From Euzebyella marina (GTDB lineage Bacteria; Bacteroidota; Bacteroidia; Flavobacteriales; Flavobacteriaceae): 64,000 nucleotides of DNA. The notes under the pieces were generated by a model. That model searched no databases and was not told the DNA's origin. It worked only from the letters and a program-made list of their open reading frames with translations. The position numbers and the translations under genes were made by a program. Numbering within the stretch: the first letter of the stretch is position 1; each line of letters begins with the position of its first letter. The DNA is taken from NCBI RefSeq assembly GCF_014855515.1, contig NZ_JACYFK010000002.1, positions 1-64,000 of the forward strand, read 5' to 3'. Of this stretch, positions 6,171 through 14,472 are shown piece by piece.

Positions 6171-6554
6171 ATGGAGGATAAGTTAAAATTTGAACTTGAA
6201 TTTGTAATACAGGCTTCCCCGCAATTACTATATCAATATATATCGACCCCATCAGGTCTATCAGAGTGGTTTGCAGACAATGTAAACTCTAGAGGCGAAA
6301 TTTTTACTTTCATTTGGGACGGTGCCGAAGAGCAGGCCAAATTGCTTAAGAGAAAAAGCGATGAGTTCGTGAAATTCTCATGGGTAGACAATGAAGATGG
6401 CTCTTTCTTCGAAATGAAGATCATTGTAGACGAAATCACCAAAGATGTGTCGTTGTTCATTACCGATTTTGCCGAAGAAGACGAAGACGAAGAAGCTAAA
6501 ATGCTTTGGAGAAACCAGGTATCAGACCTAAAACAGGTTCTCGGATCCAAGTAG
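6171..6554 (+). CDS. START-like domain protein (AHSA1/SRPBCC superfamily)
   Basis: 127 aa from ATG 6171 (MEDKLKFELE); a TTG two codons earlier is a less likely start. The N-terminal strand-helix pattern with SPQLLYQYISTPSGLSEWFA is the helix-grip fold of the START/AHSA1 superfamily, which holds a hydrophobic ligand or protein partner. The acidic loop EEDEDEEAK comes before the C-terminal helix that covers the cavity. This compact version is conserved in Flavobacteriia next to a class IV aminotransferase. The ligand is unknown. It is the first chromosomal gene after the integron region and is followed by a hairpin with a T-run. Confidence 0.85.
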   Translation: MEDKLKFELEFVIQASPQLLYQYISTPSGLSEWFADNVNSRGEIFTFIWDGAEEQAKLLKRKSDEFVKFSWVDNEDGSFFEMKIIVDEITKDVSLFITDFAEEDEDEEAKMLWRNQVSDLKQVLGSK

Positions 6555-6574
6555 TCTCTTTACAGCATTAACCG

Positions 6575-6582
6575 TATCTTTG
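6575..6582 (+). promoter_or_regulatory. -7 promoter element upstream of the class IV aminotransferase
   Basis: TATCTTTG matches TAnnTTTG. A start of transcription about 7 bases on would give a leader of roughly 20 nt that consists almost entirely of the hairpin at 6584-6602. Confidence 0.4.
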
Positions 6583-6583
6583 G

Positions 6584-6610
6584 GCCTTAAATTTTTTAAG
6601 GCTTTTTTTT
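6584..6610 (+). terminator. Hairpin and T-run directly abutting the next start codon
   Basis: GCCTTAA (6584-6590) pairs with TTAAGGC (6596-6602) and is followed by eight T residues (6603-6610). The A of the aminotransferase ATG is base 6611. It looks like the terminator of the START-like gene, yet overlaps the promoter and leader of the following gene. Confidence 0.6.
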
Positions 6611-7456
6611 ATGGTTCAATTCAACGGTCGGTTGCTGGCAGATGACGATAATTTTTTAGGCTCGAAGAACAGGGGGCTGCGTTATGGCGATTCTTTGTTC
6701 GAAGCGCTGCGATCGATTAATGGGAAATTGATTTTTTGGGAAGACCATTACCTTCGGTTAATGGCATCGATGCGTATTCTACGAATGGAAATTCCGATGG
6801 AGTTTACTATGGAATACCTGGAGGAAAAGATTCTCGAGACCATTAGCGCCAATCAACTTGAAAAGGATGCGGCGAGGGTGCGGCTTACCATTTTTAGAAA
6901 TGACGGTGGGCTCTACCTGCCCGAAACCAATAACGTATCGTTTTTGATCGAAACCTCACCTTTATCAAGTCCGTTTTATGTGCTTGACGATACTGCTTAC
7001 GAGGTCGAGCTTTTTAAAGATTTTTATATCAACCCAGATATGTTATCGAACCTGAAGACCAATAATAAGATCCTTAATGTGGTCGGAAGCATTTTTGCCG
7101 AAGAAAATGGGTATCAGAATTGTCTGTTGATCAATAATCAAAAGCAAATAGTCGAGTTTTTAAACGGAAACATCTTTGTGGTAAAGGGCAATACCATTAA
7201 GACACCCCCGCTAGAACATGGCTGTTTGAACGGTATCGTGCGTAAGAAACTTATCGAAATTATCAAGAAGACCGAAGGTTGGGTTTTAGAAGAGAGTGCG
7301 GTTTCCCCGTTTGAGCTGCAGAAGGCCGATGAAATTTTTCTGACCAACAGCATTATGGGCATACGGCCCATTACCAAATACCGTAAAAAAACCTACACGA
7401 GCGATAAGGCCAAGTCGTTGGTCGGTAAGCTTAACGCAATGGCAAGGTTGACCTAA
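6611..7456 (+). CDS. PLP-dependent class IV aminotransferase (possible aminodeoxychorismate lyase)
   Basis: 281 aa, the normal length of the fold-type IV family that includes branched-chain aminotransferase, D-amino acid aminotransferase and 4-amino-4-deoxychorismate lyase (PabC). The N-terminal RGLRYGDSLFEALR motif and the SNLKTNNKI block, whose lysine is the expected PLP Schiff-base residue, are present; EFLNGNIF and the C-terminal EIFLTNSIMGIRPI match the cofactor-binding region. The substrate cannot be decided from the sequence; a PabC role in folate synthesis is common for this neighbourhood. ATG 6611 directly follows a T-run, leaving no room for a Shine-Dalgarno site. The gene converges on yqgE. 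Confidence 0.85.
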   Translation: MVQFNGRLLADDDNFLGSKNRGLRYGDSLFEALRSINGKLIFWEDHYLRLMASMRILRMEIPMEFTMEYLEEKILETISANQLEKDAARVRLTIFRNDGGLYLPETNNVSFLIETSPLSSPFYVLDDTAYEVELFKDFYINPDMLSNLKTNNKILNVVGSIFAEENGYQNCLLINNQKQIVEFLNGNIFVVKGNTIKTPPLEHGCLNGIVRKKLIEIIKKTEGWVLEESAVSPFELQKADEIFLTNSIMGIRPITKYRKKTYTSDKAKSLVGKLNAMARLT

Positions 7457-7465
7457 GAGTAAAAT

Positions 7466-8026
7466 CTAGTTAAGACTGGGGTTCTCAGGTGAGTTCGACC
7501 ATAATAGATAGCTTCCGCCCAGTTCGAGCATCTTTTCTTTCCAAAAGGCATCGGCCGATTTGTTGATAATGTCGCTTAGGTAGTCATTTCTAACCACGAT
7601 CCAAGATTTAGACGAGAGTTCACGGTCGAGTTGTAACGAAGACCATCCTGAATAGCCGAGAAAAAAACGAATGTCGTGTTCAGAAATCACCTGCTTGTTG
7701 ATCAAGTCGATGATTTTTTCAAAATCACCTCCCCAATAAATACCGTCAGATATTTCAATACTGTTTTCTATCAAATGCGGAACGCGGTGAATAAAATAAA
7801 GGTTGTCTTGCTCAACGGGCCCACCATTATATACCTGAAAGGGTATCGAAATTTCGCTGATCAAGTCGTTAATGAAGTACTCTAGGGGCTTGTTCAAGAT
7901 AAAGCCCACCGAACCTTCGTCGTTATGCTCTGCCAGCAGAACCACCGACCTGTTGAACGACACGTCGCCGGTGAGTGCCGGTTCGGCAATCAATAACTTG
8001 CCCTTATTTGGTTTGAGGTCGGTCAT
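7466..8026 (-). CDS. yqgE: YqgE/AlgH family protein
   Basis: 186 aa, typical family length. The hallmark motifs are all present: KGKLLIAEPAL at the N-terminus, the glycine-rich VYNGGPV (65-71) and FLGYSGWSSLQL near residue 125. The family is widespread, its structure is known, but its biochemical role is not; AlgH was linked to alginate regulation in Pseudomonas. It stands alone between a class IV aminotransferase (convergent) and HU (upstream, same strand, separated by a terminator). It is predicted cytoplasmic. Confidence 0.9.
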   Translation of the reverse strand: MTDLKPNKGKLLIAEPALTGDVSFNRSVVLLAEHNDEGSVGFILNKPLEYFINDLISEISIPFQVYNGGPVEQDNLYFIHRVPHLIENSIEISDGIYWGGDFEKIIDLINKQVISEHDIRFFLGYSGWSSLQLDRELSSKSWIVVRNDYLSDIINKSADAFWKEKMLELGGSYLLWSNSPENPSLN

Positions 8027-8089
8027 AGCTTTGAGAAATAGTGCTAGTCAAAACTAAAATAAGATATTTCTTATAAAAATCAAGCAACA

Positions 8090-8123
8090 AGGCACAAAAA
8101 AAGCGTTTCCGAAGAAACGCTTT
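8090..8123 (-). terminator. Terminator of the HU gene
   Basis: AAGCGTTTC (8101-8109) and GAAACGCTT (8114-8122) form a perfect 9-bp stem with a CGAA loop. On the minus strand it is followed by a run of T. It lies 24 bases after the HU stop codon. Confidence 0.85.
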
Positions 8124-8145
8124 GCTATTATATTCTCTTGGCAGA

Positions 8146-8418
8146 TTAGTTTACAGAGTTTGCCAAGTCTGAACCAGCTTTGAATTTTACAACATTCTTA
8201 GCTGCAATTTTGATAGTTTTTCCAGTTGAAGGGTTTCTACCTTCTCTAGCGTTTCTTTTAGAAACTGACCAAGATCCGAAGCCGACCAATGATACACGAT
8301 CACCTTTTTTCAAAGAACCTTCAACGTTACCCAAGAAAGATTCCAATGCTTTTTTAGCTGCCGCTTTTGTGATGCCGGCATCTGCTGCCATAGCATCGAT
8401 CAATTCTGTTTTGTTCAT
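8146..8418 (-). CDS. HU-type histone-like DNA-binding protein
   Basis: 90 aa, exactly the HU/IHF length. MNKTELIDAMAADAGITKAA forms the dimerisation helices, GFGSWSVSKRNAREGRNP is the conserved core and beta-arm base, and the DNA-bending arm has the NPSTGKTI sequence with the intercalating proline. HU compacts and bends DNA without strict sequence preference. It is a single-gene transcription unit with its own promoter (TAAATTTG on the minus strand) and terminator, consistent with high expression. Confidence 0.97.
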   Translation of the reverse strand: MNKTELIDAMAADAGITKAAAKKALESFLGNVEGSLKKGDRVSLVGFGSWSVSKRNAREGRNPSTGKTIKIAAKNVVKFKAGSDLANSVN

Positions 8419-8463
8419 AATGTAATTAAATTAATTGTTGTTATAATAATTTAAATCGTCTAA

Positions 8464-8471
8464 CAAATTTA
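8464..8471 (-). promoter_or_regulatory. -7 promoter element of the HU gene
   Basis: The minus strand reads TAAATTTG, matching TAnnTTTG, about 45 bases upstream of the HU start codon. A TTGACA sequence lies some 17 bases further upstream. Confidence 0.5.
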
Positions 8472-8594
8472 TACGGATTTGCTGTCAACGCAAGTAAAAC
8501 GGGGGTAAATAGGGGTTTTTGTTGATAACTAAGGTGGTTTGTTAATAAAGTAGGGCTTTTTTTACTCGGCTCGGAGGCCAATAAAGACGGGGCT

Positions 8595-9542
8595 TTACAA
8601 CATATGGGCATTTTTTGCCAAATCGATGCCGTTGAGCATATCTTGGGTTTTCATTCGTTTTTTACCCTGTAATTGTACTTCTAGCAAGTTGATAAAACCA
8701 TCTTTGACCGCCACTTTCAGTTCTTTTTTGGTAGCCAAAATATGGCCTATCGTATGGTCGTGGGCCACTTTTTCGATTTCTGAGTCATAGATTTTGACCA
8801 AAATTTCGTCCGTACCATTGATTAGGGTAGTCCAAGCGGCAGGGTAGGGGCTTAACCCTCTTATATGGTTGTGAATGTTTTCTGGGGATGCCGACCAGTT
8901 CACTAGGCAGGTCTCTTTATGTATTTTAAAGGCTTCTTTCAATTCTGCGTTCATTGGCTGTCTTTCGGTCGAAACCGTACCCTGCTCTATTTCTTTTACG
9001 GTTTTGATCACCAAGTCTGCACCCAGATGCATGAGTTTGTCGTGCAGCATGCCTGCATTGTCATTGGGTGCTATAGATGTTTTTTCCTGAAGGATAATTT
9101 CACCGGTATCTATTTTCTCATCGATAAAGAAGGTGGTCGCCCCGGTTTCCGTTTCCCCGTTTATAATAACCCAATTAATCGGTGCCGCCCCCCGATATTG
9201 AGGAAGCAGGGAAGCATGAAGGTTAAAAGTACCGTACTCGGGCATGGCCCAGACCGCTTTAGGTAGCATTCGAAACGCAACCACTATCTGCAGATTGGCG
9301 TTCAAACTCTTGAGCTCTTCTAAAAACTGTTCGTTTTTTAAGTTGGTAGGCTGCAAAACCTTGAGGCCTTTTGATTCGGCGTATTTCTTAACGGCCGATT
9401 CCTGTAGTTTGCGACCCCTGCCGGCTGGCCTGTCGGGTGCGGTGATAACCCCAACAACATTATAATCGGCATCTACCAATTTTTCTAGGGTGGTTGCCGC
9501 AAATTCTGGGGTACCCATGAATACAATTCTTAAATCTTTCAT
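8595..9542 (-). CDS. fmt: Methionyl-tRNA formyltransferase
   Basis: 315 aa, the standard Fmt length. It transfers a formyl group from 10-formyl-tetrahydrofolate to initiator Met-tRNA. The catalytic residues N107, H109 and D145 correspond to N106, H108 and D144 of the E. coli enzyme, within FNLHASLLPQYRGAAP and the IDTGEI block. The formyl_trans_N domain covers about 4-185 and the C-terminal OB-like tRNA-binding domain about 205-310. It lies 26 bases downstream of recQ on the same strand, so the two are probably co-transcribed. Confidence 0.97.
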   Translation of the reverse strand: MKDLRIVFMGTPEFAATTLEKLVDADYNVVGVITAPDRPAGRGRKLQESAVKKYAESKGLKVLQPTNLKNEQFLEELKSLNANLQIVVAFRMLPKAVWAMPEYGTFNLHASLLPQYRGAAPINWVIINGETETGATTFFIDEKIDTGEIILQEKTSIAPNDNAGMLHDKLMHLGADLVIKTVKEIEQGTVSTERQPMNAELKEAFKIHKETCLVNWSASPENIHNHIRGLSPYPAAWTTLINGTDEILVKIYDSEIEKVAHDHTIGHILATKKELKVAVKDGFINLLEVQLQGKKRMKTQDMLNGIDLAKNAHML

Positions 9543-9568
9543 ATGTTATCTAGTGATTTTGAGCGACG

Positions 9569-11470
9569 CTACTTGCGTTTTAGCTCATACTGGTTTTGAT
9601 GGTTAACTTTGATCTTGCCCTTCTCTAAAAGTATTTTTAAGGTGGTGAGCACCTCATTCTCGTCATAGCCCAATTGTTCGATAAGGTGACGTGATGTTTG
9701 TGCTTTTTCAGTAAGCCGTTTTAAAATAGCGACCTCTATAACATCTAGGTCAAGAGTATGTTTCTTTTTTGCCGAACATACGTCACAGATTCGGCAATCA
9801 TCGGTTTTCCGTTCCCCAAAATAGGCCAATAATTGTTTCGACCTGCATACCTTATGGTTATTGATGTAGTCTAAAATCGCTTCTATTTTGGTGGCTTTTT
9901 GACTGTTCAGTTCTTTTACTTTATGACCAAATACGTTAATTGTTCGGTCATCTTCTCGTGGTACCAAAAAGGTCACCTCCAAATCGTTATGCTGATTTTT
10001 ATACTCGATAATTTCATCTTTTTCTAATTTGGTCAATAAGGCAAGCACTTGTTCTTCGGGCATCGCTGATTTTTGACCTACTAATACGGTATTGATTTTT
10101 GTTTCAAAGTCAAAAATACCACCATAGGTGCGAAGAATGGTCTTGACCATTGTATCCATCTTCGGGTCGATTTCCAAATAGTCGAAAAGGTAACTTTTTT
10201 TCGCTATGAACTTTACCGAAGTTTTTTTTGAGAAGGTTTCCGAAAGCGATATGACCGAATATTGGTCTAAAACCTTTAGTGCATTGTAGGTCAAAAATGC
10301 GTTCAGACCGTAGGTAGAGACAAAATGATTGAAGTTTAATTGAAAATTCTCGGTATGTCCTTCCCCATATGATATTTGAAAGTAATTATTGAGTTTCTTG
10401 TAAATGGTCTTTAAAGAACTGGGGTCAGGCAATGACCCTAAAAATTGTTTTTTAAGAAGCTGTTGGTCATTGTGATCAATCAATAGAACGGCTTCTGATT
10501 TATTTCCGTTTCGCCCGGCCCGGCCCGCTTCTTGAAAATAGTTCTCAATACAGTCCGGTATCTGATAATGCACCACAAGCGAGACATCTGGCTTGTCCAC
10601 CCCCATACCGAAGGCATTGGTGGCGACCATTACTTTGACCTTGTTGTCTAGCCATGCCTGTAACTTTTCTTTTTTTTCCTTTTGGGTAATACCTCCATGA
10701 AAATAAGAAGCGGAACAGCCTTGGGCATTGAGAAAATTGGCCAGTTCTAAGGTCAATCGCCTAGTTCTTACATAAACAATCGTACTTGAATGGCTCTTAA
10801 GGCAAAGGTTTTTTAGCTGATATCTTTTGTCTTCAGACTGCTTGACCTTAAAGGCTATATTGGTTCTTTCAAAAGAGTCTTTTACTACAAACTCATTGGC
10901 AAACTCCAGATTTGAAATAATATCCTGCGCAACTTTATCGGTGGCGGTGGCGGTAAGGGCTATCATGGGAACTTCGGGAAGCAGTTCTCTCAATTTCGCA
11001 CATTCTAGATAGGCCGGTCTAAAATCATGGCCCCATTGCGATATGCAATGGGCCTCGTCGATAGCGATCAGGTTAATGTTCATCTGCCTGATTCGTTCCA
11101 AAACGACTTCTTGCTGTAGACGTTCGGGCGAGAGGTATAAAAATTTATAGCCGCCGTACAGGCAATTGTCAAGCAGGTTGAACAATTCTTCAAAAGAAAT
11201 GCCGCCGGTTAAAGCGATGGCCTTAATGCCTTTTTCTTTCAGGGCATTTACTTGGTCTTGTATCAGTGCGATCAATGGCGATACAACGATACAAATACCG
11301 TCTCGTGCGAGTGCCGGTACTTGAAAGCATACCGATTTGCCACCGCCAGTTGGCAACAGGGCAAGTACGTCTCGGTTTTCGAGCACTGCACTTATAATTT
11401 TTTCTTGGGAACCTTTAAAACTTGAAAATCCCCAATTGCGATAAAGAATTTCTCTGGGGTCTAACAGCAT
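9569..11470 (-). CDS. recQ: ATP-dependent DNA helicase RecQ
   Basis: 633 aa from ATG 11470-11468; a TTG one codon earlier is less likely. Walker A LPTGGGKS (39-46) and the DEAH box (138-141, followed by CISQWGHDFR) define the helicase core; QEAGRAGRNG is motif VI. Cysteines near C-terminal residue 545-570 (CRSKQLL, DDCRICDVC) form the RecQ zinc module, followed by a winged-helix region. A separate HRDC domain is not evident. The enzyme unwinds DNA 3' to 5' during recombination and fork repair. Its start codon overlaps the stop of the upstream ATPase gene as TGATG, so translation is probably coupled. Confidence 0.95.
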   Translation of the reverse strand: MLLDPREILYRNWGFSSFKGSQEKIISAVLENRDVLALLPTGGGKSVCFQVPALARDGICIVVSPLIALIQDQVNALKEKGIKAIALTGGISFEELFNLLDNCLYGGYKFLYLSPERLQQEVVLERIRQMNINLIAIDEAHCISQWGHDFRPAYLECAKLRELLPEVPMIALTATATDKVAQDIISNLEFANEFVVKDSFERTNIAFKVKQSEDKRYQLKNLCLKSHSSTIVYVRTRRLTLELANFLNAQGCSASYFHGGITQKEKKEKLQAWLDNKVKVMVATNAFGMGVDKPDVSLVVHYQIPDCIENYFQEAGRAGRNGNKSEAVLLIDHNDQQLLKKQFLGSLPDPSSLKTIYKKLNNYFQISYGEGHTENFQLNFNHFVSTYGLNAFLTYNALKVLDQYSVISLSETFSKKTSVKFIAKKSYLFDYLEIDPKMDTMVKTILRTYGGIFDFETKINTVLVGQKSAMPEEQVLALLTKLEKDEIIEYKNQHNDLEVTFLVPREDDRTINVFGHKVKELNSQKATKIEAILDYINNHKVCRSKQLLAYFGERKTDDCRICDVCSAKKKHTLDLDVIEVAILKRLTEKAQTSRHLIEQLGYDENEVLTTLKILLEKGKIKVNHQNQYELKRK

Positions 11471-12033
11471 CAAGTCAAATTTAAAAAGTCTAGAATAAAG
11501 TCGGTTCGCTCATCGATACTCGCTTTAGGGATCAGTTCTACCTGATACCCGAAATGAGTATATGTTTTTTTTAGGCTCTCAAAAATGTTTACTGATTCTT
11601 CGTAGGTTTCAAACCTTTCATTGTCGACCGCGTAAATTTCCTCCCAAGGTGGCATCAACAGAACATGCTCGTAGCGATAATCGTAACAGGGCTGTTCAAA
11701 AGCTTTATCATAGCTTTGGCCGAAACAGTTCATATACGAGTGTACATCGGGTATACCCCTGTCAAAGAAAGCTACTGGGCTGTCGGCGTCAAATGGGGTG
11801 TGGTATTGCTCGATGCGGCCGTCTAAAAGCATCTGGTTGAATTTTTTGGGATCCTTAACCGAAACAATGGGGTTGGTGGTAAAGTCGTTTTCTTCGCCCG
11901 CGTTTTTTTCGGCAGCGGTCATCGTTCGAATCAACTCATGTACACACGGGTACCCCTTTTGCTCAAGAGACTCGATAACCGATGTTTTACCCGTACTGGG
12001 GCCGCCTGTAATAACTACTTTTGTAAGATTCAA
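11470..12033 (-). CDS. P-loop ATPase/kinase (AAA_28, NadR-like)
   Basis: 187 aa using TTG 12033-12031 (LNLTKVVITGG). No ATG precedes the P-loop; a longer TTG frame from 12072 would overlap the promoter element at 12053-12060. The Walker A motif is GGPSTGKTS, and DRGIPDVHSYM carries the second acidic block, as in AAA_28/NadR-type nucleoside kinase-like ATPases of Bacteroidota. A YRYEHVLLMPPWEEIY segment is typical of this group. The substrate is unknown. It overlaps the recQ start by one base, implying a function needed together with recQ or simple co-transcription. Confidence 0.8.
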   Translation of the reverse strand: MNLTKVVITGGPSTGKTSVIESLEQKGYPCVHELIRTMTAAEKNAGEENDFTTNPIVSVKDPKKFNQMLLDGRIEQYHTPFDADSPVAFFDRGIPDVHSYMNCFGQSYDKAFEQPCYDYRYEHVLLMPPWEEIYAVDNERFETYEESVNIFESLKKTYTHFGYQVELIPKASIDERTDFILDFLNLT

Positions 12034-12052
12034 TAGAAGTGTATTGTAGGCG

Positions 12053-12060
12053 CAAAAGTA
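12053..12060 (-). promoter_or_regulatory. -7 promoter element for the ATPase-recQ-fmt operon
   Basis: TACTTTTG on the minus strand matches TAnnTTTG. Transcription would start near 12046, giving a leader of about 13 nt to the TTG at 12033. This supports that start choice. Confidence 0.45.
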
Positions 12061-12099
12061 ATGAATCCGCAACTATTTTAAAATCGTATATTTAAGGAT

Positions 12100-12107
12100 T
12101 ACCTTTG
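12100..12107 (+). promoter_or_regulatory. -7 promoter element for the DUF493 gene
   Basis: TACCTTTG matches TAnnTTTG, 15 bases before the ATG at 12122. It is divergent from the element at 12053-12060, so both promoters share a region of about 50 bp. Confidence 0.5.
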
Positions 12108-12121
12108 CCCAAAACATAGTT

Positions 12122-12409
12122 ATGGACCAGAAAAATTCAGAAGAATTTTATAGCCGTTTACGTGAACAACTAAAGGAAAGCACCTCTTGGCCATCCGATT
12201 ATTTGTACAAATTTATAGTGCTCAGCGAGCCGGAGAAAATTGCTCAAATACATAAAATTTTTGATAATACCGGGGCAGTCATCGAATCGAAGCAATCAAA
12301 AAAGGGAAAGTACACCAGTGTTTCGGTTACCGTTAACCTAAAAAGCCCTGAGCAGGTCATTGAAAAGTATAAAGAGGTCGGTAAAGTTGAAGGGGTAATA
12401 TCTTTATAA
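12122..12409 (+). CDS. DUF493 (YbeD-like) family protein
   Basis: 95 aa, a small ferredoxin-like alpha/beta protein of the DUF493 family. The segment WPSDYLYKFIV, the central EKIAQIHKIFD helix and the KGKYTSVSVTVNLKSPEQVI strand-helix unit match the family pattern. The cellular role is unknown; related YbeD resembles an ACT-like regulatory fold. It precedes the DUF4290 gene and murA on the same strand, probably as one unit. Confidence 0.85.
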   Translation: MDQKNSEEFYSRLREQLKESTSWPSDYLYKFIVLSEPEKIAQIHKIFDNTGAVIESKQSKKGKYTSVSVTVNLKSPEQVIEKYKEVGKVEGVISL

Positions 12410-12489
12410 ATAGCATTTCAGCCATAATTTTCTTAATTTGCAAGCGTTATTTGAGTACTTCCTTTTATTTTTAAGCAAAATATTTCAGA

Positions 12490-13140
12490 TTGAATCCACC
12501 AGTAGAAAACCTAGAATATAATACCGAGCGGTCTAAGCTCATCATACCCGAATATGGTCGGCATTTTCAAAAAATGGTCGATTACGCCGTATCGATTGAA
12601 GATGAAGAAGAAAGAAATAGAATAGCCCAGGCTATTATCAGTGTAATGGGCAATATTCAGCCTCATTTGCGTGATGTGCCGGATTTTCAGCATAAACTTT
12701 GGGATCAATTGTTCATAATGTCTGATTTTAAATTGGATGTTAAATCTCCTTTCCCTATTACAAGTAAGGAAATTTTACAGCAAAGACCCGAACCGCTAGG
12801 TTACCCTCAAAACCACCCGAAATACAGGTTTTATGGTAACAACATCAAACGTATGATCGATGTGGCGGTAAAGTGGGAAAAGGGCGATATGCGTGATGGA
12901 CTCGAGTATGCCATTGCCAATCACATGAAAAAGTGCTACCTCAATTGGAACAAAGATACCGTGGACGACAAGGCAATTTTTGACCATTTGTACGAACTAA
13001 GTGACGGGCAGATTGATTTAACGGGCGAGAACTTGACCGATAGCGGACAGTTTCTAAAAAATAAAGTCTCAAAATCACCTCGTAACTCGGGGAAAAAGAA
13101 CCAAAGAAATAACAATAATCGCGGCAAAAAGCGATACTAA
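12490..13140 (+). CDS. DUF4290 domain protein
   Basis: 216 aa, starting at TTG 12490. The N-terminal LEYNTERSKLIIPEYGRH is the signature of DUF4290, a family restricted to Bacteroidota and nearly always found just upstream of murA, as here (15-base gap). The body is helical with a conserved NHMKKCYLNWNKD segment; the last 25 residues are Lys/Asn/Arg-rich (NQRNNNNRGKKRY) and look disordered and nucleic-acid binding. Function is unknown; its fixed link with murA suggests a tie to envelope synthesis. Confidence 0.88.
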   Translation: MNPPVENLEYNTERSKLIIPEYGRHFQKMVDYAVSIEDEEERNRIAQAIISVMGNIQPHLRDVPDFQHKLWDQLFIMSDFKLDVKSPFPITSKEILQQRPEPLGYPQNHPKYRFYGNNIKRMIDVAVKWEKGDMRDGLEYAIANHMKKCYLNWNKDTVDDKAIFDHLYELSDGQIDLTGENLTDSGQFLKNKVSKSPRNSGKKNQRNNNNRGKKRY

Positions 13141-13155
13141 TACCCTCAATCTTAC

Positions 13156-14463
13156 ATGGGCACCTTTAAAATTGAAGGCGGTCACTCCCTTTCCGGTGAA
13201 ATAACGCCACAAGGGGCTAAAAATGAAGCCCTGCAAATACTTTGCGCCGTATTGTTAACGGCGGAAGAAGTAACTATTCATAACATTCCCAACATTGTCG
13301 ATGTCAACAAATTGATTTCTATTTTGGAAGACCTTGGGGTCAAGATCCAAAAGAAGAGCAAAGGTAGCTATACCTTTAAGGCCGATGACGTCAATCTTGA
13401 TTACCTACAGTCAGAGCAATTCAAGCAAGATGGGCGAGGGCTAAGAGGTTCGATTATGTTGGTGGGGCCATTGCTTGCCAGATTCGGAAAAGGATACATT
13501 CCTAAACCCGGCGGTGATAAAATAGGCCGAAGAAGACTTGATACGCATTTTGAGGGCTTTATAAATCTAGGCGCCAAATTTCGATACAACAAAGAAGAAT
13601 ACTTCTATGGGGTAGAGGCTAAAAAGTTGAAAGGCACCTACATGCTCCTAGATGAGGCTTCGGTAACCGGAACGGCTAATATTTTAATGGCCGCTGTGTT
13701 GGCAGAGGGTACAACAACCATCTACAACGCGGCATGTGAACCTTACCTTCAACAGCTTTGCAAGATGCTCAATCGCATGGGAGCAAAAATATCTGGCGTA
13801 GGCTCTAATTTATTGGTTATTGAAGGTGTCGATCAACTAGGTGGTACTGAACATACCATGCTGCCGGATATGATCGAAATCGGTAGTTGGATCGGGTTGG
13901 CGGCCATGACGCGCAGCGAATTGACCATCAAAAACGTAAGTTGGGACGACCTTGGGCAAATACCTACCGTTTTTCAAAAGTTGGGAATTCGGTTAGAGCG
14001 AAAAGGTGATGACATTTACATTCCCGAACATAAGAACGGTTACGAAATACAGAATTATATCGATGGGTCGATCCTTACCATTGCAGATGCACCTTGGCCA
14101 GGGCTTACGCCTGATTTGCTAAGTATTATTCTAGTGGTGGCCACGCAAGCTAAAGGTGAGGTTTTGATACATCAAAAAATGTTCGAAAGCCGTCTTTTCT
14201 TTGTAGACAAGTTGTTAGATATGGGGGCAAAAATTATATTGTGCGACCCACACAGGGCCACGGTTATAGGTCACGATTTTAAATCGACCCTGAAGGCGAC
14301 TACGATGACCTCCCCCGATATTAGGGCAGGGGTGTCACTTTTGATAGCTGCTTTATCGGCAAAAGGTACTTCTACTATTCATAATATTGAGCAAATCGAC
14401 CGTGGGTATGAAGATATAGATACCCGATTACGTGCCATTGGGGCCAAAATCACACGTGTCTAG
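13156..14463 (+). CDS. murA: UDP-N-acetylglucosamine 1-carboxyvinyltransferase
   Basis: 435 aa, full-length MurA, the first committed step of peptidoglycan synthesis: it joins enolpyruvate from PEP to UDP-GlcNAc. The duplicated inside-out alpha/beta barrel is complete, beginning with the KNEALQ substrate-binding Lys-Asn pair (22-23). The loop that normally reads GGCxIG, with the catalytic and fosfomycin-alkylated Cys (C115 of E. coli), reads GGDKIG here, so Asp121 replaces the Cys. Mycobacterial and chlamydial MurA have the same change, remain active and resist fosfomycin. It is the last gene of a DUF493-DUF4290-murA run. Confidence 0.96.
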   Translation: MGTFKIEGGHSLSGEITPQGAKNEALQILCAVLLTAEEVTIHNIPNIVDVNKLISILEDLGVKIQKKSKGSYTFKADDVNLDYLQSEQFKQDGRGLRGSIMLVGPLLARFGKGYIPKPGGDKIGRRRLDTHFEGFINLGAKFRYNKEEYFYGVEAKKLKGTYMLLDEASVTGTANILMAAVLAEGTTTIYNAACEPYLQQLCKMLNRMGAKISGVGSNLLVIEGVDQLGGTEHTMLPDMIEIGSWIGLAAMTRSELTIKNVSWDDLGQIPTVFQKLGIRLERKGDDIYIPEHKNGYEIQNYIDGSILTIADAPWPGLTPDLLSIILVVATQAKGEVLIHQKMFESRLFFVDKLLDMGAKIILCDPHRATVIGHDFKSTLKATTMTSPDIRAGVSLLIAALSAKGTSTIHNIEQIDRGYEDIDTRLRAIGAKITRV

Positions 14464-14472
14464 ACAGAACTA

